DNA from: Gnetum montanum
Lineage: Eukaryota > Streptophyta > Gnetopsida > Gnetales > Gnetaceae
Length of the DNA stretch: 64,000 bases
Direction: 5' to 3'
Assembly (NCBI GenBank): GCA_015680685.1
Contig: MNCI01001420.1
Coordinates: forward strand, 1,741 to 65,740
Each line of letters starts with the position of its first letter. Positions within the stretch are counted from its first letter, which is position 1. The notes beneath the pieces were generated by a model. That model saw only the letters and a program-made list of their open reading frames with translations, was not told where the DNA came from and made no database searches. Positions 47,735 through 59,910 of the stretch are shown here, in pieces. The translations under genes were made by a program, and so were the position numbers.

Positions 47735-48930
47735 CAATAAAAAAACATTCTATAAGATTCCCAGTGACTTTATTAATTGGTTTTTACTGTTTTACCCGTA
47801 TGAAACATGCTTTTTCCATGCATGGATACAGATATGTTAATGTATTTGACTTTGCAAACGCATCTGCAAAATTTAGAGCGATTCCATTTTACTGGAGACA
47901 AGGGGGATGATGATGATGCCAACGATCTACAAAATTTATCCAGACATACGACGCATGCTCATGAAAACAGAACATATGAACGCTAATATAATAATGTTTA
48001 CACAAACGATTGCATCTGGAGGGAAGCCGATGGATGTCCGCAGCCCTGTGAAATCAACGAAGGCAGGAGCAGTCGCGTGCAAAGTAAGCACTGAATTTAG
48101 CGTAGGAAGGTGAGACGTCGGACGGATGCTTTTAAACACATGATTTTCAAATGATTCTGCGGAAACCAACCAAGATATTTCAGCACGTGTCATTCGATGC
48201 AACTTTCATTGAAACATTCAAGTCGTAAGCACAACGCGGCGCCGTGCACTGTACAGTTGGATCAGAGTAACCCAGTAACAAAATGTTCTTTAAAAGCTTC
48301 CCGATGGTTTTCTGCCCTCTGGAAGAACTCAATACTCTGTTTATTAAATATGGAATCCTGTTATTCTGAGGAAGCCAAAGTTTAATGTAGTTTTTTCGCT
48401 TTTCTTAATATCCACCAATAATATGCACAGCCCACGAAATCCTGTAACTGTTTCACTTCACGGTGATTCATGACCAACGGAGATTTGGGTAGGTCAACCC
48501 ACGCTCAATTCAATGCAAAATGTCCAGAAAGCAAGCACAGCAGCGGAAACCGTGACCCTTTTGGTCTCAATTGTGCTTTGGATTCAATCTACAGGCTTAA
48601 GTAAAAATAGAATCTGGACCCAATCACATTAAAGCAATTTCCGTTGCTGTTGCACAGTTCCGGTGGAATATTAAATACAATTGCCATTCGAGGTCAAGGC
48701 GTTCACCAATCGCTGTTAACGTAAGGAGAAGTTGCCGAGAACACAGGTTTTGGGGGCCCAAAGGTAATGGCCCCTTTTCCTGGTGTGTAAAATAGGACAG
48801 AAAGAATAGAGAACCATTAACTTGAAAATCTTTCATCAAATGTCCACGCCCTCACGGAGGAGGAGGAGGAGTAACAGGAACCCTTTTTGAGATAGAGTTT
48901 CTAATCCCAGTCCACTCTTGCTGAGACAAT
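47735..48930. other. Upstream region of the MEKK1-like gene
   Basis: No credible ORF. Base composition becomes more balanced from about 47860 toward the gene, as expected near a promoter. A GGA-repeat tract (GAGGAGGAGGAGGAG) lies at 48856-48871. Confidence 0.45.
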
Positions 48931-48939
48931 TTGCTGGTT

Positions 48940-48946
48940 TATAAAA
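48940..48946 (+). promoter_or_regulatory. Candidate TATA box of the MEKK1-like gene
   Basis: TATAAAA followed by G lies 77 bases before the ATG. At the usual distance it would set transcription start near 48970, leaving a short leader. Upstream start sites or leader introns cannot be excluded. Confidence 0.5.
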
Positions 48947-48978
48947 GCAGAGTCTGAGAGACCCGAACAACATAATCC

Positions 48979-49017
48979 ATGTTTGGCTTTTGTTCAAGCT
49001 TTGCAGGTGTTCATTAA
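48979..49017 (+). CDS. Upstream ORF of 12 codons overlapping the MEKK1-like start
   Basis: ATG at 48979 opens a 12-residue peptide (MFGFCSSFAGVH) whose TAA stop (49015-49017) shares its last base with the main ATG (49017-49019), giving TAATG. This arrangement suits termination followed by reinitiation. If transcription starts near 48970 the uORF ATG is only about 10 bases from the cap and might be skipped. Its expression is inferred only. Confidence 0.4.
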   Translation: MFGFCSSFAGVH

Positions 49018-52000
49018 TGGAGACATATGAAGACGGGACCAACCATAGACGGCGCCTGAACCGAGCAAAAGCCCTAAAAAACGTAGATTACGAGCCGTTC
49101 CGCTCGGCCCCTGGTTCCCCTGCAAACAAGATCTCGTTCATATCTTTCGATGAAGTTCCAGTTTCCAACAGCTTGGGAAGTTTCAGAATCCACGGCGGAG
49201 ATGCCAAGGAAGAACTCGATAAAATCTGCAGTGTTTTGGGGATTTCAGGCCCCGAGGCCTTGGGCATATCCAGTGACGAGTGGAACACCAGAAAATGGCG
49301 GAAGCAGGCCATGGAGAACGGTAGTCGCAGCAGAAAAAGTGGCCGCGTTTCTTTTTCTTTGCACGATTCCGTTGTGGGTTCATCGAATTCGGAGGATACT
49401 GTCTTGCGTCCGCCTAGGTTGCATAATTCTCCTATGGGTTCTCGGACTCTGTCAAGGTCTGAGGCATTTGGGTCCAGGTCTATTGCTCCTCCGCCAGGAA
49501 TGTCTGTCAAGAGCAGAGTCTTTGATGAGAGAACTGCTTCTGTTTGGGATCTTGTGAAGTCTCTGGCTCCTGATGAGGATGATAATGACATACCTGCAAT
49601 TCAGAGTTTGGATTCTTCTTCTGAGGAAGAGGAACACGAAGAAGAGGGTGAAGAGGAGGATGAGGAGGGGGAAGTAGGTCGCAGCGTTGTTGGGGTTGAG
49701 AGGAAAACAGAGGACTGTGCTTCTACATGCACCTCAACCAGCACTAGTGGGTATGCAGAGGAAGCTTCACCACAGAGCTCTACTGAGGATAATAGTTCCA
49801 TGCTTTATTACATCAGCTCTGAGGCCAAGTTCAAAATTCCCATCAGGTTTTGGTGCAAAGGTCATTTGTTGGGGAGTGGTTCATTCGGACAGGTGTATGA
49901 AGCTATCAGCGAGTAAGTTTTGCTCGAATTTCCCCATTTTTCTATAATTTTGATGCATGTTTACTAGGTTGTTTTAGATGGTGAGATGTGATAGAGAATT
50001 GAATTGAGATTTCAGTAAATTCGGGGCCTACCTTGCAGGGCAGTCCTTCTAACCCAAATAAGACATTCCCATTGAACAATTCGGTTATTGCAGCATAAGC
50101 TATTAGAAAGCCACAAGTCTTAAAATTTGTATGGAAGTCTTAAAGTCACAGGTCAATTCTGATTTGTGTTTCCTAGGTTTTTAGTGTCTGATATGTCTAA
50201 CAACAATCCGTGTTGGGCTTTAATTTAATTTTTTTTTAATTAAACCGATATCCTTGAATCTATAGTGGCCAGCTCACCAAAAAAATAATTCTATTTAGAG
50301 AAGAACAAACAAGATAACACATAAACTACTATCCACATTCCAAGTTATAACTTAACTAGTTTACTTATATATTTATTATTTGGCTGAGAGAATCTTTTTG
50401 TTTTTCAAATTAATGAAATTTCAGAATTAATTTTCATATTGTAAAAAAAAGATTCTTGCCATGGTTGTTGTGTATCCTTGAATTTGAATTGGTACTTGGT
50501 GAAGCCATTACATACCCATAATAATTTATGTGAAAATGTCCATCTCTTGGGTCAGCATTATTGGCCGAGCCATTACATACCCATAATGATTCATGTGAAA
50601 AAATTCATCTCTTTGCCTAGTATTACTTGTTTTCTTTGACAAAGTACCGCCAATACATATTTATAATATTCCTCAGAAAAATTTTATCTTTTGCTTAGCG
50701 TTATGACAATAATTATTGACTTTTGGTGACAAAGTCTAGCCAATATATACCCATAATATTTCTTATGAAACTGTTCATCTCTTAGCACAATGTTATGACG
50801 ATAATTACTTATTTTCTGTGACAAAGTCTGGCCAACATATACCCATAATAATTCTTGTGAAAAAGTTCATCTCTTAGCTTAGCCATATGATGATAATTAT
50901 TTATTTTCCATGATAAAGTACAGCCAACTAGTAGTTGGCCTTTTGGCCAAAACAACATTGTTTGGTTGTAATTCCTTTGAAATTTTACAGCATCCCTCCA
51001 AAGAGCTAAAGCAGCAACCTGCACCAATGTTGAACTTTGTGACATCTGTTGAAAAACTTTAAAATTTCATTCTTGGTACCCAACAAACTAAATAAACCAT
51101 GGGAGTGCTGTCCACAACTTACCTTTCTATTTTCTGTAATGATATTAGTTCTAACCTAACAAAAAAATCATTAATAAAATTAGGGACCATCATTTGGAGT
51201 GATGGTAAGGTACTCTTTTCTCAAGTTGGAAAATGTGGGTTTGAGCCTACGTCCAGTCACTTGAAGAGGTTAGACTTTCTCTAATCCACCGACCCTCCTA
51301 GGACTCCACTTGGCAAAATGAGCATTGAGGCTCCAGGTGATGATCCTTTTAGCTGAAAGTGATGGCCTTTGAGTACTACACCTCAACACATTCCAAATTT
51401 CCTGAATAAATGGGTGATTCACAAAAAGATGATTAACACTTTGTGTTGGTGAAAAACGTAAGACACAACATGGATCCTCCATAATGCTCTTTTGTTAAAG
51501 ATATTGACCAAGCCGTAATTTTTCATGAAGCATCTTACTAGCATAGAGATGAATGTGAAAAGTGAAAATGGGGTTTTGGATGTCCACTGGGTATTGCACT
51601 CTTTCCACAGAGTGTAAAGTATTCTAAGCATGCTTTGTGGAGTATTCTAATTCATTGCACCTCTTTTGTTTCTGATTGTGCAAAGAAACATGTTGACAAA
51701 ACCCTTGTCTTATAGTGTGAAGCCCTTTCCAAATTGGGGAGAGATTTCAAACATTAGGAGCATTAATAAAATGAAAACCACCATACAAGTACTTTGCTTT
51801 TTTCTCTTGAATCCATGGTCTAGTTGAGATGCAAAGTTGCAAAGCAATCTTCCCTAACAAAGCATAATTAATGCCCTGTATATGCATAAGATTTCATCCC
51901 CATAGGATCACAGTTTACATATTGTATTCCAATTTAAACCATGAAGTGTTTTCTTTTTCAAATAGTTAGACCACAAAAAAAGTTAATTCTTCTTTCTTTA

Positions 52001-55000
52001 TCTTAGCAATTATTATTTTAGGACAATAAAAGCAGTAAGGTAATAAAGAGGCAAAGTTTGAAGAGTAGATCTTACCAAGTATAGCCGACCAGCTTGTGAT
52101 AACAACTTAGCCATCCACTCAACAAGTCTATTAGCAGTGTTCTAAAAAAGTGGGTACTGAAGTTCCTTATTTATATGACCCACAAAGATAAGAAGCCTCA
52201 AATACCTAGTAGTAATGAGTCTACTTGGCATCTTAATATATTAGTACAATGATCATCACCTAAAGGCTTGGTGTTTATGTCGCCAAGGTGGGCTTTTGGG
52301 AGGGTGGTGGATAAGTGAAAGCCTAACCTCTTTCAAGAGGCTGTGCCCAGGCTTGAATCTAGGTCTTATGACTTGAGAAACAAGCACCATACCATCCCTC
52401 CAAGTGGTGGTCTGTATCTTAATATATTAATATATTCCTGTAAAAATTCTTGATTAACTTCAAACTTGAACAAAAAACTTTTATTTAAATTGATTCTGAA
52501 ACCAAAGGCATTTGAAAACTTCAATAGTGTTGGAACCCCAAAATACAGGTACATCCCAATATATATAGTCCAATGAAAACTAAAAGGAAAATTTTATATG
52601 GTAGTGATTATACTTGCTATTTTATATGGTGCTAAAAGCAGCATGAACAACAAAGTAGTGTGGTAGAAATGTGAATTCTTAGATGTTAAATGTTACAAGA
52701 AGAGATAAACTACACAGTACAAACATTAGAGGAAGACTTGGAGTAGCTTCTATTGCGGATAAGCTACAGGAATGATGTTTTAGATGGTTTGGTCATGTTC
52801 AAAGAAGATTAGATAATGAGCCTGTTAAGAAAGATTGAAACATCGCAACTCTAAAAAGCCCACGGAGAGGGGGAAAAACAGTTGAAGATGATATGGAAAA
52901 ATTGCAAATAGATAAAGATTTGACTCTTGATAGAGACAAATGGTGAAAAAGTACACATGTAGTCAACCCCATATTATTGGGACAAGGCTAAGATAATGAT
53001 GATAACGTATTGCTTGTACAAAATGTATTTTTGCATGGACCTTAGTTTAAGATAACCATTGGAATGCCTTGAATTTTCATTTTGCTATTTTAGGTGGATG
53101 ATTAAGGAGAATTAGGGCAGCTGGCTGTTGATTGTTACTTTGATCCAGCTTTTAGTTTTATTTTCTACAACTATTCTTATTGCTTCTGAATATAAATGTT
53201 TTTGTTACCTGTACATGATTATGCTATTTTTATTAAATAAAATTTGGTCCCTGTACCATCCATAGTTTGCGTATTTTTTCTTTGCAGGATATTTCAAATC
53301 ATACTAGATTAATCATCAGTTACAATTGATTTCTCAAGGATTAGAGAAAGAATAAATAGCATTACAGTTAATGGCTAGTTGAGCTATAGTGGGTAATGGT
53401 TAGCTTTAGGAAAAAACCACTAGTTATAGGAAAAAAAGAAAAGTATTTTTAAAAGGTTGTAACAATTTTTTTAAAAGAAAAATTTTGGTCACTTTTTATC
53501 ACATAATAGGCAGGTAAACTTCATCATAATTATAATTTTCAAAATCCTTATATAAAATCATTTGTTTATATCTTTTTTGCAGTACTGGTTCCTTTTTTGC
53601 TGTGAAGGAAGTTTCACTTTTAGATCAAGGCCATAATGCAAGACAGTGTATTACTCAATTGCAGCATGTAAGCACGAGTTTTTTAAAAGATATCCAAAAA
53701 TGAATTTATTTGATTAGTGGACCACTTATATCTGCATTTGTATCTATTTGTTAAATAAAAATTTACTTCTTATGAATGAATATGCAGGAGATTGCGCTTC
53801 TTAGTGATTTTGAACATGAGAATATTGTTCAGTATTTTGGTACCGACAAGGTAAAGTTTTTGTTTCTTACTTTCTGTGGATTTTTAAACGGTTCATGTAT
53901 GCATTTTTCCTTGAATTTGATGATACAATTCAAATGATAATGTATGGCATCATGACAGCATTTTGGACTTTAGAGACATGTACCTTGTTTCCCAATGTCA
54001 CCATACATCAATATTAGTATTGGAACTTCAGTTAGTATCTAAACTACAACGTGCAATTTTAAAATAAGTGTTTCGTTGCTACAGGAGCCACAGAAGTTGT
54101 ACATCTTTCTTGAGCTGGTGCCTCAGGGTTCACTAGCAGCCTTGTACAGGAAATACGCCTTAGGAGAATCCCAGGTTCGTGCATACACAAAGCAGATATT
54201 AACTGGGTTAAAATATCTTCATGATCGCAGGATAGTTCACAGGTATGTCATGTTAACCATTATCATTGTGAGTTGTTAGAGTTTGGTTTTACACCTCTTG
54301 GACAACTCTAATTATATAAGGATTGTTTAGGTTATGAGAAAACTTAACACAAGGTACATTGATCACACAAACTCATCATTATACATCTTTCGTAATTGTG
54401 TTGTCCACATTCTGCAATCATTTTTGGTATCTAGCAAACTTATTACAAATCTCTTGTTTGTAATATATTCTTCTTGTTCTTATTTTTTTTTTGGCTACAT
54501 CCTTATGATGCCTACCTTTGCTTGTTACTCATGATAGGTCTTTTGAAAATTTTACCAGTTAGTAAGTTTTACGTGGGCTGGGCCTTTCGTGGACTCCTTC
54601 AGTGACCCACAGCTTGGCCTGTTATGCACTACTGCCTCAATCGCAGCCTATCCCTTTTTGTAGTCATTTTCTTTATTTTACTGTAACCTTTTGGATGGTC
54701 TTCTCTTCCTCTTTAGGAACCTAGAACAGATTACGAATAGCTCACCTTGGATCCTCTCTTCCTATTTAGGAAACTCGATCCTTCTGCACTTCTTTTATTC
54801 AAGTCACTTCTTTAACCTTTTGGTTCTTGGATTGTTATTATGAATTCTATTAATTGTAATGACTACTTTATTTTATTATATTTCTTAATGTTGATTACTT
54901 CCTTAAGTTTTGGACATGTACCTTCAGTTCCTTGTGGTTCTGATTCTGATTGTTTTCTCTACGATCCTATGTCCAATAACTTCTCTTATGAGTCATCGTT

Positions 55001-57385
55001 GCTTGCACATATTGTCTTCTTAATATTTTTATTGTTCCTTACCATATCTCTTCTCTTCACACTTCTTCATGGTTGATTGATGGCTGCTTATGTTCCATGG
55101 ATAGGGTCATAATGGGTTGTGCGATAAGTCACATCTTTTTGTTTATAAGTGATTATGAACAACCTTTGGATAGTTACGAAACTGATGATTTTACATTGTG
55201 TTACAATCATATTCTAACATGAGTACCAGTTGATCATACTACCCACATTGACAATTTATTTTGTTTTCAATTTTCTATTCATGTGGGCATTTCATGTATA
55301 GTAAATGATCTTTCTCTGTCTTTATATGCATTATAGGGATATCAAATGTGCCAACATATTGGTGGATAACCGTGGTTTGATAAAACTTGCAGATTTTGGA
55401 TTGGCAAAAGAAGTAAGATATTACGTTACACACATTCTATTTAGCACATTCATTCTATTTAGCACATTCTCTCAATGTGTTTTCTTTAAATAAAATTTTT
55501 TGAAATACATGTCTAAGAGGGCCAATGCTCCATAAGCATAAAGGAAGTTACAGAGATAAGCAATGCTAACTAATTTAGTTGTTTTTTTTTTCAGTAACAT
55601 TATCAACTTGTTTTTGGGTTTGTTTTTATTGTGCTCGTTTTTCTACAGACAAGTAAATTGAATGACCTAAAGTCATGCAAAGGGAGTGCATTTTGGATGG
55701 CTCCGGAGGTAAGCGTTTTAATAAGCATTCTATTATTTGTGATTTCTGAGGAGATGCATTCTCTGTTTGGTTTGAAGCATTCAGCTGCAGTGAAATGTGA
55801 GAGTTTAGTTTAAACCAACTTATTTTGCAGCTTGAGTGGTATTCAATGAAACAACTCGTTTATTTTATTTTGATTGCCTCTAGCTTTTGCTGTTCCTTTT
55901 GATATTATTCTCTGTGGTAACGTCTTTTTTTCTTAATGCAAATGTGAGTTGTTTTATTTACTCTTAATCTGTTATGACTTATGAAAAACAGAGTTTTCAG
56001 CTGAATTAGTTGATGCATACTTCATGTAGGTTATTATCCCCCGGAAGACTTATTCGTTTCCTGCTGACATTTGGAGTTTAGGGTGCACAGTTTTGGAGAT
56101 GCTTTGTCGGAGACCACCTAATAGTGATTTGGAATGGGTAAGGAATTTCATAGCAGCAGATACAAATCATATTGTTGTATCCTTCTTTGGAGTATACTAT
56201 TCATTTACTATTTGCTATTTACCATTTATCACCACATTGTGTATTATGCAACAAAAGTTGGAACATTCCTAGGATGATGATGATGATGGCTAGTTTCCAA
56301 CACACTGTACTTATGATGAGTGATGTTTCTTTTAGGAAATACCTCTTTAACTGTTACACTGCTGGATGTCTTGGCTTTAAACAAGTGAAAATTAGTTGCA
56401 ACAGGAAAAATCAAACAATGAGTGATTCTTTCAGAAAAGTTGTTAGATAGTTTATAAATAGCGAAAATTGTGCATCACCATCGTCACCCTGTTATGATAG
56501 TTGGGATCAGCTTTAGACAACTTTAGTATTCTCGCTGGGAAACAATTTACAATAAATAATATCATTCCATTGTCCTAATAAAAGGCAACAAACATACTGG
56601 GTGTAAATGTTTATTTTTTAAAAAAGAATTGTTATGTGGAAACTGGAAATTGGAATGTTTATTACATTTCAAGACCCTGAGGATATATTGGACAGGTAAA
56701 ACATGTATGGAATGTTGTTTAAAAGCTTTATTTACAAAGTTACCTAGTAACTTTGGAAATGTATGAAACAAATTAATGAAACTGAATTTTAACTTGTGTT
56801 GCTGAGACCTTCTTGGATCTATCAGAGTAGTTTTAGAATTCTTTTTATGGCATTTTTTTTTCTTATCTATAACTCAGCATTTCTTAGTGGAATCAAACTT
56901 GTGACCTGGGGTTCCATGCCAAGGTTTTTACCATTAAGCTGACACCTCGTTAATAAGATCAAGGGCTGTAGTGTTTGATGTGCTTCGTGAATTCTGAACA
57001 TTGCTGAAACATGTACATTCATTTTCAATAACGTTTTGATTAGATTGCGGTTATGTAATACAGCATGCATTTGTGGTTGCAGTTAATCCATGTTCATGGT
57101 TTAGCTTATTAAATGTTGCATATATTATACTTTTTGGGTTGATGGTGAATATCGGTTGCCTTTCAGCAACGGGTCCTGTGGAAAGTAGGGCATGGTGAAC
57201 CACCGGTTATACCCAATTCACTTTCAAAAGATGCGAAGGAGTTCATTACACAGTGTTTAAGAATAGAGCCTGAAGAGAGACCATCAGCTGCTGACCTCCT
57301 AAGCCATGCTTTTGTTAGGCGCTCTTTCTCTGAAGATCTATCTTCTTTCAGACCTGTTCACATTAGCCACAACAAAACACAATGA
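49017..57385 (+). CDS. MEKK1-like: MEKK1-like MAP kinase kinase kinase
   Basis: Eight exons join to 1665 nt (554 residues): 49017-49912, 53583-53667, 53788-53850, 54085-54242, 55337-55412, 55649-55708, 56030-56137 and 57167-57385. All introns are GT-AG and the joins keep frame. The N-terminus shares features with MEKK1-group proteins ([30 protein letters not shown]) and has an acidic run near residues 200-222. The kinase domain is about residues 279-532: GSGSFGQV (286-293), Lys307, Glu328, HRD with Asp402, DFG 420-422 and [15 protein letters not shown] replaces the usual GTPFWMAPE. By family, it phosphorylates MAP kinase kinases in stress and immune signalling. No disabling change is seen. 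The start is the first in-frame ATG. Confidence 0.93.
50501..50921. repeat. Degenerate ~90-bp tandem repeat in intron 1
   Basis: About five units each contain AGCCAATAYATACCCATAAT, then TTCATCTCTTAG and a TATGACGATAATTA-type segment. Later units (from about 50646) are the most alike, and the first two are shorter and more diverged. The repeat lies within the 3.7-kb first intron of the MEKK1-like gene. Confidence 0.7.
51183..51347 (+). mobile_element. SINE copy 2 in intron 1
   Basis: The copy begins GGGACCATCATTTGGAGTGA, has a B-box-like GGGTTTGAGCCT (about 51237) and ends CTCCAGGTGATGATCC. It is the best-preserved 3' half of the family, with GAGCATTGAGGCTCCAGGTG. No clear target duplication flanks it. 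It borders a LINE remnant. Confidence 0.65.
51348..52560 (-). mobile_element. LINE remnant in intron 1, antisense
   Basis: On the minus strand, pieces of RT appear in order: [14 protein letters not shown] (about 52510-52469), then, past a SINE insertion, [18 protein letters not shown] (about 52130-52075). Next come downstream zinc-region pieces such as [13 protein letters not shown] (about 51420-51380). These match the post-catalytic RT blocks of plant LINEs, but they are broken by stops and shifts. It is not the same copy or close subfamily as the LINE at 39518-45171. Confidence 0.65.
52230..52429 (-). mobile_element. SINE copy 3 inside the LINE remnant, 14-bp target duplication
   Basis: The body is 52244-52415 on the minus strand (172 bp), flanked by perfect ATCTTAATATATTA repeats (52230-52243 and 52416-52429). 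The B-box-like AGATTCAAGCC lies about 45 bases from the start. Because it splits the LINE remnant, it inserted later than that LINE. Confidence 0.8.
52615..52995 (+). mobile_element. RTE-type LINE 3' remnant in intron 1
   Basis: Translated on the plus strand this gives [53 protein letters not shown] and LTLDRDKW, then a [10 protein letters not shown] end. These are the C-terminal blocks of plant RTE-clade retrotransposons as I know them. Stops interrupt it, and only the last ~120 codons remain. It ends in ATGATGATAAC, in line with the short simple tails of RTE elements. Confidence 0.75.
56870..56945 (-). mobile_element. tRNA-like SINE head in intron 7
   Basis: On the minus strand TCAGCTTAATGGTA (56941-56928) resembles an A box and AGTTTGATTCC (56899-56889) a B box. 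Their spacing of about 30 bases is that of a tRNA-derived promoter. It differs from the other SINE family in the window. Element ends are not definable. Confidence 0.45.
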
Positions 57386-57704
57386 AAATGAAGATGAAAA
57401 TAAAAGGTAACAATTATATTCTATTACCTAATATCTTCACTGCAGTTAATCCTTCTTTCTTTACGTATTTCTATTGTTGTGGATTTCTTTTCCAATAATA
57501 TTGGAAGACTTTTCATGTTTTAATATTCCGTTGCCAATCTGTGAAATAATAGTTGATGATTAATTGCAACAACAACAAAAGAATCGTCAGCCTTTTCCAG
57601 CCACCCGGTGACATTTTCACCAACATTTTTGAAAAATGTACCAGCTGTTGTTTCTGTTTTTGTTTTTAAAATAATTTGTGCAATGCAAGTTTTTAAAAAT
57701 ATAA

Positions 57705-57868
57705 TGATCATCACCTGGAGCCACGGTACTTGTCTTGCTAAGCAGGGTCCCCGAAGAGGTTAGGTTTGAGGCTGGGCAGCCACTCAAAGAGGTTAGGCTT
57801 TTTCTCATCTACCAACCCTCTTGGGACCTACTTAGCGGGATGAGCACTGTGACTCCAGGCGATGATGC
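57705..57868 (+). mobile_element. SINE copy 4
   Basis: The copy begins TGATCATCACCTGGAGCCAC, has a B-box-like TAGGTTTGAGGC (about 57760) and GAAGAGGTTAGG twice, and ends TGACTCCAGGCGATGATGC. Its first and last 16 bases are nearly inverted repeats (CATCACCTGGAG and CTCCAGGCGATG). No clear target duplication. Confidence 0.6.
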
Positions 57869-58660
57869 TTTAGATCTAATATGGTTTCAACTCAACTTTT
57901 TCATTGATAATGCTTTTTAAATTAATGAGATTGAGGTTAATGGAAATATTGGCATAGTAAACTTAATTCTGCAGATAGTAATATCTGTTCATTATTCACT
58001 GCGACATTTTTTTTCATGTTTGCGTTAATGGAATTAATTTAACGGAAGCTGACTTAATGGACCATCACAGCCATAAGAGTTTACGTCTGTTTATTCAATA
58101 TATATTTTGCCGTTATTATGGTATCAGTGAGGCATAGCTTATTTGGTTAGAATACGTGGTTTGGGGTATGCAGAGACATGTTCTACTTGGGAGCATAGTA
58201 AATTATATGATCAGAGACCAGATAACTGGCCATATTATATTGTACCTCAATAGGTTAGCCCATGTTAATAGGTTATAGGATAGAGGCACTAATTGATGAT
58301 TATCATTATAATGATCTAAAGTGCAGTCTGTTACAAGTAACTTAGAAAATTTTTGTATGGTAGATTGCTGTCGAGTGCAATTTAAAGAAATTTGCTTTAC
58401 ACACCAATAAATATTTAGTAATTTATTTATTTCCTTAAACTAGAATGGTTCATTTTTGTATTTGGTTAATTGAGGGAATAGATTTTCTCTGGAGGCAATA
58501 TCTTATTAGGGTAGACTTTAGCAACTATTGGACGTATCCTTGCATAAGATTATTATTATCCTTCATCATTTGCGTGGAATTGACATGCAAGCAATGGTTC
58601 AGCATTGTGCTAAGAGTGGTTCCATCAAACAGTTCGCTATTCTGATCAATTTCCCTGTTC

Positions 58661-58755
58661 CAAAAAAAAAAGGAAAAAAAAGAAGAAAGAGAGAGAGAGA
58701 GAAAAGAAAAGAAAAAGGGGAAAAAGAAGGAAAGAATGAAAGAGGGAATAAAAGG
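58661..58755. repeat. Purine low-complexity tract
   Basis: A run of A and G, including GAGAGAGAGAGAGA and AAAAGAAAAG segments, reads as Lys/Arg/Glu-only peptide in several frames. It is simple sequence, not coding. Confidence 0.8.
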
Positions 58756-59835
58756 CCCATCAACTCTGGTTGGATTTTTGACGGGTTTCAATGTTTGCTA
58801 ATATAATACTAACCGGCAAACCAATTGCTTTAGCTTGCTCACACTTGTTTTTTTGCATATTTTATATTTAGAATATGATGTTTTGTGTTACCGTTATTCA
58901 CATTGTCTTCTGTTCCTTGGTAATATTTTGAAACTAAATTTTTTTAGGGGTAAATCTTGAATTGGAGCAGTTGCGTATACTTCAAGTTGTGCTGGTCTTG
59001 TAAGCATGCTGGATGTGGGAGCTGTTTCAATCATGTTTAGTCGAGTAAAGGATCTAATTGCATTTTTTAAGATGTCAAGATCATTCGGCAGCATGGCTAA
59101 ACTAATGAGCAGCATTGTATATTTGCTATACACTGAAAGATGTGAAATTCCCTTTTGATGTATGCCAAGAAACTAATCTTTACCAGGCCGTGTCAAAGAT
59201 TATTATCCTCTCGTGCCACGGATGATATATTCCATCATCGTTGTACAGTGCAGATTTTGACTGGATGATGCTGTATGTGCTACAAGGGATTTACCTTTAA
59301 GAGTAAGATGTTTTGTTACCGGTGTTGTATATGCATGTTGACATTTTGGAATGGAAATTTCTTGTCAGGTTGTCCAGGATAAATTGATTTTGTAATCTGT
59401 CATCCATTTTAGTCAAATGTGTGCACGATTTGTTGGCCTAAATGGCCGTCATTTTTGTGCCCTAAGAAAATTGAAAAACCATTGGCAAAACTTTCAAATG
59501 TGGACACAAGTTTGTAACATTATGAAGATTGGGATTTATGGTGAAATGCAAGTTTTCTTTCGTTGTATTCATGGTTTAATATACCGACCGACGAGGTTCG
59601 AAGCCATGGAATCCCCCCCTTTTATGTTTGACATAATAGCTTGATAGCTGGTGCAATTGTTATGAATACATCCAGTGTTTACATGCATTTTTGAAGGGCT
59701 ATTCATAAACTTTTTTCATTATTAAACAATAAAAATTTTGAATAATGTCGTGTGATACTGCTGTGAAGAAATGTAACGTTAATAACTTAATTAAAATTTT
59801 TTTCCCCTTGTGGATGATATCGACTAAAATCGAAC

Positions 59836-59840
59836 AAAAA
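59836..59840 (-). terminator. Pol III T-run terminator of tRNA-Asn
   Basis: Five T on the minus strand, 14 bases past the tRNA 3' end, match the usual Pol III stop signal. Confidence 0.75.
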
Positions 59841-59853
59841 TGTAACATTAATG

Positions 59854-59877
59854 CGCTAGAAGGAGGGCTTGAACCTC

Positions 59878-59910
<33 letters not shown>

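Larger units (their letters stand above)
57386..59420 (+). other. Probable 3' untranslated region and downstream sequence of the MEKK1-like gene
   Basis: Directly after the stop, AAAAG/GTAACA (about 57408) could be a splice donor. TTTTTTTAG/GGG (about 58949) is a good acceptor, followed by moderate-complexity sequence with TTTTGTAAT near 59390. A 3' UTR intron is therefore possible, but simple polyadenylation soon after the stop is equally open. A SINE copy (57705) and a purine tract (58661) lie within. No ORF of interest. Confidence 0.35.

Noticed and set aside
49088-49591. Long minus-strand ORF opposite exon 1 of the kinase gene
   Set aside because: It is a shadow of the real exon. The plus strand has family-matching sequence and correct splice joins.
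58528-58806. Lys/Arg-rich ORFs around 58600-58800
   Set aside because: Produced by a purine simple-sequence tract.
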